Origin: Betaproteobacteria bacterium
GTDB lineage: Bacteria; Pseudomonadota; Gammaproteobacteria; Burkholderiales; SG8-39
NCBI GenBank assembly: GCA_019509895.1
Contig: JAEKLK010000208.1
Span: 1 to 20,935, forward strand
DNA: 20,935 bases
Direction of reading: 5' to 3'
Below are positions 14,669 through 20,935 of this stretch, piece after piece. A model generated the notes under the pieces. That model had not been told where the DNA came from. It ran no database searches and saw only the letters and a program-made list of their open reading frames with translations. A program made the position numbers and the translations under genes. Every line of letters starts with the position of its first letter. The stretch's first letter is position 1.

Positions 14669-15864
14669 ATGAGACTCGCTAAGTTCGGCGGCGCGCTCGC
14701 GGTCGCCGCGGCAGCGCTTTGCTCCACTTTTGCCCCAACGGCACTGGCGGATAAGCAGTCGGCCGCACGGCCGCTCGTCATCGGCCACCGCGGCGCCCAC
14801 GGCTACCTGCCCGCGCACACGCTCGAAGGCTACGCGCTCGCAATCGAGCTTGGCGCCGATTTCATCGAGCCCGATCTCGTCTCGACCAAGGACGGGCATC
14901 TCATCGCCCGCCACGAGCCGAACATCGTCAATACCACCGACGTCGCGAGCCGGCCCGAGTTCGCTTCCCGCCGGCGCACGGCCGTGATCGATGGGGCGCC
15001 CGACGAGGGCTTCTTCGCCTCCGACTTTACGCTGGCCGAGATCAAGCGCCTGCGTGCGGTGCAGGACTTCGCCGACCGGCTGCAGCAGTTCAACGGCAAC
15101 TTCGAAGTCCCGACGCTCGAGGAGATCATCGCGCTCGCGAAGCGGAAAAGCGAGGAGAAGGGCCGGCAGATCGGCATCTATCCGGAGGTCAAGCACTCGA
15201 CCTACCACAAGTCGATCGGCCTGCCGATCGAGCAGCGGCTGGTCAATGTCCTCGCCGCCGCCGGTTGGAACCGGCGCGACGCGCCGGTCATCATCCAGTC
15301 GTTCGAGCAGTCGAACCTGAGGGAGCTGCGCCACATGACGCCGGTGCGGTTGATCCAGCTGATCGACGCGAACGACGTGAATAGGGACGGCACGCTCGAC
15401 TACACCGCCCCCTTCGATCGCCCCTACGACTGGACGGCTTCCGGCGATCCGCGCCTGCTTGCGCGGACGTTCGGCTACCTCGTCACCGACGCGGGCCTGC
15501 GCGAGGTGAAGAGCTACGCCGACGGCATCGGTCCATGGAAGCGATACATCGTAAGCTCGGTGGACGCGGGCCTTCCCGGACCGGGGGAGGCGAGCCGCAA
15601 GCTGCTGCCACCCACCGACGTCATGTGCACACCTGGACCTTCCGCAACGAGCAGAAGCGCCTGGTATCCGATTACCAGGGAAACCCGGTGAACGAGTACC
15701 TGCAGTTCTACCGGCTCGGCATCGACGGCGTGTTCTCGGACTTCGCCGACACCGCCGTCGCGGCGCGCATCCTGTTCGAGCTCGAGCGCAACCCGGATGC
15801 CGGACGCTGCCTCACCGGTGATGTGGACGGCCCGTCGCGGCTGCGGCCCGACTGCGACGGTTAG
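14669..15864 (+). pseudogene. glpQ: Exported glycerophosphodiester phosphodiesterase, interrupted near the C-terminus
   Basis: The GDPD family hydrolyses glycerophosphodiesters to glycerol 3-phosphate and an alcohol; this one would act in the periplasm. It has a signal peptide ending ALA-27 before DKQ. The catalytic barrel then follows: VIGHRGAHGYLPAHTLEGYALAI-type start (H40, R41), FIEPDL (E67, D69) and RHEPNI (H82). Later come IYPEVKHSTYH, VIIQSFEQSNL and DGIGPWKRYI. The native frame breaks after LLPPTDV (15622). The remaining sequence, VHTWTFRNEQKRLVSDYQG... FSDFADTAVAARILFELE, continues in another frame to TAG 15864. About 10 residues (roughly 28 bp) are missing at the joint. Unrepaired, the first frame ends at 15691. 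Its stop overlaps the convergent mtnA stop (TTAG). Confidence 0.88.
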
Positions 15865-16701
15865 CGGCTCATCAGGCGCCGGATCTTCTCGGGATCCGGC
15901 GCCAGCACCACGGCCTTCTCGCAAATGATGCCGGTGATAAGCTCGGCCGGCGTCACGTCGAACGCCGGATTTCGCACCTGCACGCCCTTCGGCGCCCAGC
16001 GCAGCTTCCGGTAGCCGAGCACCTCGTTCGCCGGCCGCTCCTCGATTGGGATGTGCGAGCCGTCCGGGATTTTCGCATCGAAGGTGGAGAGCGGCGCGGC
16101 GACGTAGAAGGGAATGCCGTGGCGCTTCGCCATCACCGCGAGCGCATACGTGCCGATCTTGTTCGCCACGTCGCCGTTGGCGGCGATGCGATCGGCGCCG
16201 ACGATCACGACATCCACCTCGCCGCGGCTCATGAGATGACCCGCCATGTTGTCCGTGATCAGCGTGCAGGGAATTCCTTCCTGCAGGCACTCCCATGCGG
16301 TGAGCCGCGCGCCCTAGATCCTCCTCGTAGATCGCGCGCGCTTCTGCTTCCAGCTCGCTCGCCTGCTTCATGCGCTCGAGCGCCCAGAAAAGATTCACCG
16401 CCGTTGGCCGGCTGGCCCGCAGCAATTCGTACGCCTTCGCTGCGCCTTTGCCGAGCACCACGCCGTACGCCGCCGCGACGCCGATGGCCGGCGCACCCCG
16501 CACCACCATATCGCGAATTGCCTTTGCGACCTGCCCGGCGGTGCGGCAGACGACGTACACCTTCTTGCCCGGCAGCAGCCGCTGGTCGAGCAACTCCAGC
16601 CGATCGCCGCGCCACCGAATAGGTTCTACGCTTTTCGCCCCGCCGCCAAGGGAGGCCTGAGCCGCAGGCGGACGCGGGGTTCTGCTTTTCCGTTTCTTCA
16701 A
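15861..16701 (-). pseudogene. mtnA: MtnA-type S-methyl-5-thioribose-1-phosphate isomerase, central part deleted
   Basis: MtnA isomerises 5-methylthioribose 1-phosphate to the ribulose 1-phosphate; relatives accept 5-deoxyribose 1-phosphate. The first half shows EPIRWRGDRLELLDQRLLP, RDMVVRGAPAIGVAAAYG and NLFWALERM. After IYEEDL (near 16317) the frame breaks. The second half resumes in another frame: GARLTAWECLQEGIPCTLIT, DVVIVGADRIAANGDVANK with the catalytic Asp, FYVAAPLSTFD, and IPIEERP. About 65 residues are lost, including the T-H-C-N-A-G segment with the catalytic Cys, so the product would be inactive. No ATG or GTG precedes the domain. The best start is TTG 16701, sharing TTGA with the aldolase/SDR stop, which adds a basic 23-residue tail. 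Transcribed with the upstream gene. Confidence 0.88.
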
Positions 16702-18597
16702 ACGACTCGCTCGTTCCCGCCGTCCACGGGCACCTGCGCTGCCGTGGTCTTCGCGGTTCTTCTTGTACTGCTCGACGCTCATGTTGTACGCCTTGGCGCG
16801 CGACGCGAGGACCTCGTCGGTCCAGAGCGCGGTGTCGAAGACCTGGTTCGGGTGCAGGGAGTTGATGCGGATGCCGTCCTTCGCCCACTCGAGCGCCGCG
16901 ACACGCGCGAGCTGATTGAGCGCCGCCTTGGAAGCGGAGTAGGCCGCGGCGCCCGGACCCGGGGCAGGCACGTTCTTCGAGCCGACGACCACCACTCGAC
17001 CGCCGCGCGGCGCGCGCTTCAGCAGCGGATGGCACGCCTGCATCACGAGCAGGTTCGCCTCCACGTTGACCGTCATGGCGCTGCGCCAGCTGTCGGCGGC
17101 GATGCTCGTGATCGGCTGCGAGGAGGGGAAGATGCCGGCGTTCAGCACGAGCATGTCGAGGCCACCGTAGCGCTTCACCGCCGCATCGAGCGCCGCGTCG
17201 ATCGCGCTCGCATCCGTCAGGTCGCAGACGATGCCCTGCACATCCGGCCGCTTCCAGAGCGTCTCGATCGCCGGATTGCGGTCGAGGGCGACCAGGGCGG
17301 CGCCGCGCTTGAGGAAGGACTCGACGCACGCCTTGCCGATGCCCGATGCCGCGCCGGTGACGAGCACCACCTCGCCGGTGAACCCAGCGGGCGAGCCCGC
17401 CTTGCGAAGCTTTGCCTGCTCGAGATCCCAGTACTCGATGTCGAAGGTGTGCTGCGTCTCGAGCGAGCGCCAGCCGCCGAGCGCCTCGGCCCGCAGGATG
17501 ACGTCGATCGTGTGGTCGTAGAGCTCCTCGACGATCGCCGTGTCCTTCGCAGTGCGGCCGAGGGCGGCGAAGCCGAGCGCAGGATCGAGCGCCATGCGCG
17601 GCGCCGCATCGAGCATGGTTTTCTTTTCTTTCGCCTTCGCCGCATGCCGCTCGAAGTATTCGCGGTATCTGCGCCCATAGGCGGTGACGTCGCGCCCGAG
17701 CATCGGGAAGGGCTTCGTGCGGATGACGTGATCGGGCGTTGCCGGTCCTTGCTGCGACAGCCGCTCGACATCGACCCGTTGCGCAAAGCCAAGGAACTTG
17801 GCGCTGTCGTTCATCCGCAGCAGGAGCGGGAAGCCCGCCTGGTCAGAGATCGCCTTGCGGAGCTCGGCGATCTCCTCGCGCTTCGCCCCTGCGGGCTTCG
17901 CTGGCGGCGGCGCCGCATGCCACGCCTTCTTGCGCTGAAGATATTCCTCGGCCATCGATACCAGCTCGATCATGCGCTCGTAGGACTCGCGCGCATCCTT
18001 GCCGAACGAAAAGATGCCATGCGAGAGCAGCACCATGCCGATCGTGTTCTTGCCCGCCTGCCGGGGGAACTCGCGCCCGCAATAGGCGGCCAGATCGAAG
18101 CCGGCCATGATGTACGGGATGACCACGACGCGGTCGCCATAGATTTCGCGCACCCGCTTTTCGCCCTCCGGCGCGTTGGAGACCGAGAGCACCGCGTCCG
18201 CGTGCGTATGGTCGACGTACGTGTGCGGCAGGATGGCGTGCAGGATGGTCTCCACCGACGGCGACGGCGCGCCGGCGCGCAGCGTGTGCGTATTGAGCTC
18301 GTTCACCATCTGCGGATCGCTCAGCGCGCCGAGCTGGGCCAGGCGCCGCACGTAGCCGAGCGCGACGGGAGTGAAGCCGGGCGCCTCGATCGTCTCGAGA
18401 TCCCAGCCGCTGCCCTTCACGTAGAGGATGTCCTCTTCCTCGCCGAACAGGTTCTTCTCGCGCAGCTTGACCGAGGTGTTGCCGCCACCATGAAGCACAA
18501 GCGACTTGTCGCGGCCCAGCAGCCGCGAGGTATAGACGCGCGGACCGAGCGGGCCGGAGAACTGCCCGGCCTCCTCGTCTCGCCAGAGGCTTTTCAT
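16698..18597 (-). pseudogene. Bifunctional class II aldolase / short-chain dehydrogenase, deleted near the C-terminus
   Basis: The N-terminal half is a RhaD/AraD/FucA-type class II aldolase: HGGGNTSVK (36-44), DHTHAD metal histidines H130 and H132, and LLSHGIFSFG (H193). A helical linker runs about 220-400. The C-terminal half is an SDR with TGAASGIG (414-421), LNAGIF, catalytic S540 and Y553-S-A-S-K557. Such fusions are annotated as rhamnulose-1-phosphate aldolase/lactaldehyde dehydrogenase. After EQYKKN (residue 614, near 16756) the frame breaks. The tail TTAAQVPVDGGNERVV then ends at TGA 16700-16698 in another frame, about 27 residues (roughly 80 bp) missing. Read literally, the frame runs into mtnA. 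Because its neighbour is mtnA and no rhamnose genes are seen, salvage of 5-deoxy- or methylthio-pentose phosphate is a better guess. Confidence 0.87.
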
Positions 18598-18620
18598 GCG
18601 GCGATTATACTTTTCGCTCG

Positions 18621-19040
18621 ATGCTCGAAGTCCGACTGCTCGACTGGAACGCGGCGCAAGCCGAGGCAAAGCGCATCCGCTTCACTGTGTTCGTCGAGGA
18701 GCAGCGCGTGCCGGCCGACCTCGAGATGGACGAGCACGACGCGCACTGCCTGCATGCGCTCGCCTTCGCCGGTGGACTCGCAATCGCCACCGGGCGGCTG
18801 CTGCCGGACGGCCATATCGGCCGCATGGCCGTGCTGAAGGAATGGCGCGGACAAGGTGCGGGCAGGGCGATGCTGCGCCGGCTGATCGACGCCGCGCGCG
18901 CCCGCGGCGACCGCGAAGTGGTGCTCTCGGCGCAGGTTCATGCGGTCGGCTTCTACCGCGCCGAAGGCTTCGAGACGAAAGGACCGGTCTACGAGGAGGC
19001 GGGCATCCCGCACCAGGAGATGCGGCTAGCCCTGCGCTGA
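18621..19040 (+). CDS. GNAT family N-acetyltransferase
   Basis: This 139-residue protein is a single GNAT domain. It has the N-terminal RIRFTVFVEEQRVPADLEMDEHDAH stretch typical of the YjcF/ElaA-like branch (residues about 18-42). The acetyl-CoA pyrophosphate loop RGQGAG (76-81) follows the IGRMAVLKEW strand. The C-terminal part is VVLSAQVHAVGFYRAEGF then EEAGIPHQEMRL. The substrate is unknown. It is divergent from the aldolase/SDR gene with only 23 bp between start codons, so the promoters must overlap the coding ends. At its 3' end it overlaps the convergent NRDE gene by 15 bp. ATG 18621 gives the family N-terminus. Confidence 0.92.
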   Translation: MLEVRLLDWNAAQAEAKRIRFTVFVEEQRVPADLEMDEHDAHCLHALAFAGGLAIATGRLLPDGHIGRMAVLKEWRGQGAGRAMLRRLIDAARARGDREVVLSAQVHAVGFYRAEGFETKGPVYEEAGIPHQEMRLALR

Positions 19041-19697
19041 GAACTGGAAATGTACCGTCTCGGCGTCCGCGCCATCGGCCGCGAAGGCTCGCTCGGCGTA
19101 GCGCACCGTATCGCCGGCATCGAGCAGCACGGTCGAGCAGCGTGTGCCGTACCGCGGATCGATGATCTTCGCAGCGCTCAGAGCGCTGAAAGAGGCTTCT
19201 ACCGACGGCGGCGTCTGCGCGATGCGCTGCTTGATCGGCTGCACGTCCGGCGAATCGAGCAGGAGATTGCCAAGCGCGTACCAGCCCGGTTCGAGTCGCC
19301 GTGGCGAGCCATCGCGGTTGGACATCCACCAGAGCTCGTCCCGGTCGCAGACCAGCAGGTTGAAGCCGCTGTAGCGCGACGCCCGCTCGGAAACCTCGGT
19401 GATGTAGCCAGCGGCGCTCGTGCCGTTGCCAAGGAAGCGGCTGACGAGCGCGCCGCGCGACTCCTCGGCCGCCGGCTCGCCGGCGCCGCGGTAGTTCGTC
19501 ACCGCGGCGAAGCGGCCGGTTCGGCTAACGCCCATCCAGGTGCCCATCGCCTGCAGATCGCGTCCGGCCAGGATGCCGGGCTGGTCGCGCCAGAAGCTCG
19601 CCGGCGCGGCGCGCCGCGCATGGAACTCGTCCCGGTTGGCCGCGACGCGAAGGCGATGGCGCCCATCGGCCTGCCAGCCAAGGACGATCAGGCACAT
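19026..19697 (-). CDS. NRDE (TANGO2-like) family protein
   Basis: This 223-residue protein starts MCLIVLGWQ, with Cys2 exposed after Met removal, as in the family. It then has the name-giving NRDEFHAR (21-28), ILAGRDLQAMGTWMGVSRTGRFAAVTNYR, GFNLLVCDRDELWWMSNRDG and YGTRCSTVLL near the end. The N-terminal Cys and fold suggest an Ntn-hydrolase relationship. TANGO2 relatives are linked to haem or lipid handling, but the bacterial function is not settled. It is about 30 residues shorter than usual: the segment between QRIAQTPPSVEAS and the SAAKIIDPRYGTR block looks abbreviated, in frame. The start overlaps the upstream DUF4936 stop by 10 bp. The end overlaps the GNAT gene. Confidence 0.88.
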   Translation of the reverse strand: MCLIVLGWQADGRHRLRVAANRDEFHARRAAPASFWRDQPGILAGRDLQAMGTWMGVSRTGRFAAVTNYRGAGEPAAEESRGALVSRFLGNGTSAAGYITEVSERASRYSGFNLLVCDRDELWWMSNRDGSPRRLEPGWYALGNLLLDSPDVQPIKQRIAQTPPSVEASFSALSAAKIIDPRYGTRCSTVLLDAGDTVRYAERAFAADGADAETVHFQFSAQG

Positions 19698-19942
19698 ACG
19701 AAGCGTTCCAGCCGGCGCTGGATGCCCAGCTTCGCGCCCTCGCGTTCGAGCAGGGCTTCAAAGCGCGCCGTGTCCTTCACGTCCTCGTAGACCTCCATAT
19801 AGGTAGTCGGGTCGTCCCGGCGATGCATCCAGCGGCCGCGCACACCGCATTCGCGCTCGACGAGCGCAAAAAGACGCTGCACCGCCGGGCGCAGCTCCGC
19901 GAGCCGCGCAAGTTCCACCTTGTAATAGATGTAGTAGTTCAG
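19688..19942 (-). CDS. DUF4936 family small protein with apparent CTG start
   Basis: The 84-residue product NYYIYYKVELARLAEL... CGVRGRWMHRRDDPTTYMEVYEDV... FEALLEREG matches the pattern of DUF4936, a small Betaproteobacterial family usually found after ygfZ. The family typically begins M-x-Y-Y-(I/V)-Y-Y. Here the matching codon is CTG (19942-19940), which shares CTGA with the ygfZ stop. No ATG, GTG or TTG occurs in frame nearby upstream, and the next GTG would cut into the conserved start. So either CTG initiates through coupling or the true ATG was lost in a deletion that also shortened ygfZ. Function unknown. It overlaps the NRDE start by 10 bp, making an operon of three. Confidence 0.75.
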   Translation of the reverse strand: MNYYIYYKVELARLAELRPAVQRLFALVERECGVRGRWMHRRDDPTTYMEVYEDVKDTARFEALLEREGAKLGIQRRLERFVCA

Positions 19943-20706
19943 ACCGGAACGACGGTAAGGAGCTCGGCGCCATTTTCCGTCGACGCCACATCGACGACGG
20001 TGCCGCCGTTGTAGTCCTGGCCGGGAGCGAGCGTGACACCGGCCGGCGCGCGCGCATGCACCATGCGGCGCTTCACCTGGCCGCGGTATTGCGCGCGGGC
20101 GACGATCTCCTGGCCGGGATAGCAGCCCTTGCGGAAATCGACCCCGCCGATCATCTCCAAGTTCACCATCTGCGGCACGAACTGGTCCTGCGTCGCGCGC
20201 GTGATGAGCGGCCGGCCGGCGCGGATTTCCTGCAGCGTCCATTGCACTTCGTCGGCGTTCGCGGGCGCAGCGAGCTCCGCCGCGGCTCCCAGCTGCAGGA
20301 AGCGCCGCTCGCCGACGCGCACGGTGACGACGTTGCCCTGCCATGCGACGTCCGGCCCGGCGAGATCGGCGTCCCAGACGCCGAATTGCGCCCAGCGCTC
20401 GCTCTCGTCAGCGACCTTCACCTTCGAGCGAAGGACATACATCCCGAGGCGCTTCGCCACCGGCTCTGCAAGATCGTGCGCGAGCTGCAGCAGAAATCCG
20501 CCGGGCGAGGGCACGACGAGAAACGTCGCGAGCAAGCGCCCTTTCGCCGAGCACCAGCCGGCGAGCATCCAGCGATCGGCGCTGAGGTTCTCGATGTCGT
20601 TGGTGAGCTGCCCGTGCAAAAAGCCACGCGCGTCGGGACCTGTCACCGACAGTAAGCCATAGCGAGTTAGGCGCGCGCGCTGCATCGTAGAATCGCGGGA
20701 CTTCAT
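19939..20706 (-). CDS. ygfZ: YgfZ/GcvT-domain folate-binding protein, short form
   Basis: YgfZ binds tetrahydrofolate and supports Fe-S enzyme assembly, for example the MiaB-type group. The signature is intact: DFRKGCYPGQEIVARAQYRG (K193-E200 core), with RYGLLSVTGPDARGFLHGQLTNDIE and SAKGRLLATFLV in the N-terminal part. The product is about 255 residues, against roughly 310-340 for the family. It appears abbreviated after WAQFGVWDADLAG, and it stops at LLTVVPV where relatives continue about 30-40 residues. ATG 20706 is chosen as the second of two adjacent ATGs; GTG 20724, ATG 20709 or ATG 20685 are alternatives. It is divergent from mltG, a conserved pairing, and heads an overlapping operon with DUF4936 and NRDE genes. 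Confidence 0.88.
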   Translation of the reverse strand: MKSRDSTMQRARLTRYGLLSVTGPDARGFLHGQLTNDIENLSADRWMLAGWCSAKGRLLATFLVVPSPGGFLLQLAHDLAEPVAKRLGMYVLRSKVKVADESERWAQFGVWDADLAGPDVAWQGNVVTVRVGERRFLQLGAAAELAAPANADEVQWTLQEIRAGRPLITRATQDQFVPQMVNLEMIGGVDFRKGCYPGQEIVARAQYRGQVKRRMVHARAPAGVTLAPGQDYNGGTVVDVASTENGAELLTVVPV

Positions 20707-20725
20707 CATTTTACCGCGGAGCACT

Positions 20726-20935
20726 CTGAAAACTTTTTTCGCGTTGGTGGTGCTCGGGGTGCTCGGCGGAGGTGGTTACGTCGCCTGGTACGTGAGCTCA
20801 CCGGTACCGATGACGACCGTGCCGGCCGAGCTCGAGATTCCGCAGGGCGCCGGGTTTCGCACGGCCGTGGCACAACTCGAGCGCGCCGGCGTGAAGGTGC
20901 GGCCCTATCAGTTCGAGGCGCTCGCGCGCGCGCTC
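20726..20935 (+). CDS. mltG: Endolytic murein transglycosylase MltG, N-terminal 70 codons (partial)
   Basis: The open frame runs off the window end. It shows one membrane anchor (TFFALVVLGVLGGGGYVAWYV) and then the YceG/MltG start of the periplasmic part: a V-P-A-E-L-E-I-P-Q-G-A-G-F stretch, then AVAQLERAGVKVRPYQFEALARAL, a LysM-like subdomain. MltG cleaves nascent glycan strands and sets their length. No ATG exists ahead of the anchor in this frame. CTG 20726 (L-K-T-F-F) keeps the whole anchor with a basic residue. TTG 20744 would shorten it. A weak -10, TAGAAT at 20688-20693, lies upstream. The ygfZ-mltG divergence supports the call. Confidence 0.87.
   Translation, partial: MKTFFALVVLGVLGGGGYVAWYVSSPVPMTTVPAELEIPQGAGFRTAVAQLERAGVKVRPYQFEALARAL

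Noticed and set aside
15514..18669. A single >1000-residue aldolase-dehydrogenase-isomerase fusion
   Set aside because: The SDR tail with its native stop and the second half of MtnA lie in other frames, and the final part of this long frame is nonsense antisense to the glpQ-like gene. The long frame is best explained by the deletions.
16744..18837. A 697-codon plus-strand frame opposite the aldolase/SDR gene
   Set aside because: The minus strand holds clear aldolase and SDR motifs. The plus-strand translation is low-complexity Arg/Asp/Glu-rich sequence and runs into the GNAT gene in a wrong frame.
1..20935. tRNA or rRNA genes, CRISPR arrays, insertion sequences, toxin-antitoxin or defence systems
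   Set aside because: No cloverleaf-like segments, regularly spaced repeats, transposase motifs or defence-protein signatures were found on either strand.

Overview
The window is high-GC, gene-dense chromosomal DNA. Its gene orders are typical of Betaproteobacteria: lpxA-lpxB-rnhB, the divergent ppsR/ppsA pair, the smpB/ratA-rnfH/DUF4124/guaB-guaA block, tadA next to an L,D-transpeptidase, and ygfZ divergent from mltG. This assignment is inference from synteny and protein signatures. I see no rRNA, tRNA, CRISPR array, insertion sequence, prophage gene or attachment site, and no gene-free stretch longer than about 205 bp.

Layout. 1-2842: end of lpxA, then lpxB, rnhB with an unusual C-terminal extension, and a TrmH/SpoU methyltransferase whose last segment is frameshifted. 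2817-5973: ppsR (minus) and ppsA (plus, broken). 5959-7574: smpB (minus), ratA and rnfH (plus), DUF4124 lipoprotein-like secreted protein gene (minus). 7689-10772: guaB and guaA behind a recognisable promoter. 10776-13712: an acyl-CoA ligase, an enoyl-CoA hydratase and a lone type IV pilin, placed between guaA and tadA, which are usually neighbours in this group. 13714-15864: tadA, a signal-less L,D-transpeptidase, and an exported glycerophosphodiester phosphodiesterase (broken). 15861-18597 (minus): a class II aldolase/short-chain dehydrogenase fusion followed by an MtnA-type isomerase, both broken. 18621-20935: GNAT acetyltransferase (plus), an overlapping minus-strand set ygfZ-DUF4936-NRDE protein, and the start of mltG (plus).

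Two themes stand out. First, the MtnA-family isomerase is translationally coupled to an aldolase fused to a dehydrogenase. This is what a DHAP-shunt type salvage route for 5'-methylthioadenosine or 5'-deoxyadenosine would need: isomerise the 5-substituted ribose 1-phosphate, cleave it to DHAP plus an aldehyde, then convert the aldehyde. The single-polypeptide aldolase-dehydrogenase would be a compact version. The function is inference.

Second, at least four genes (ppsA, glpQ-like, aldolase/SDR, mtnA) contain family-typical sequence on both sides of one abrupt out-of-frame junction. Roughly 30, 10, 27 and 65 residues are missing. tadA lacks a conserved loop in frame, ygfZ and the NRDE gene are short, and the methyltransferase carries a one-base shift. 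Intact genes lie in between. This could be an assembly or polishing artefact, or real small-deletion decay. The sequence alone cannot decide, and reads mapped across the junctions would.
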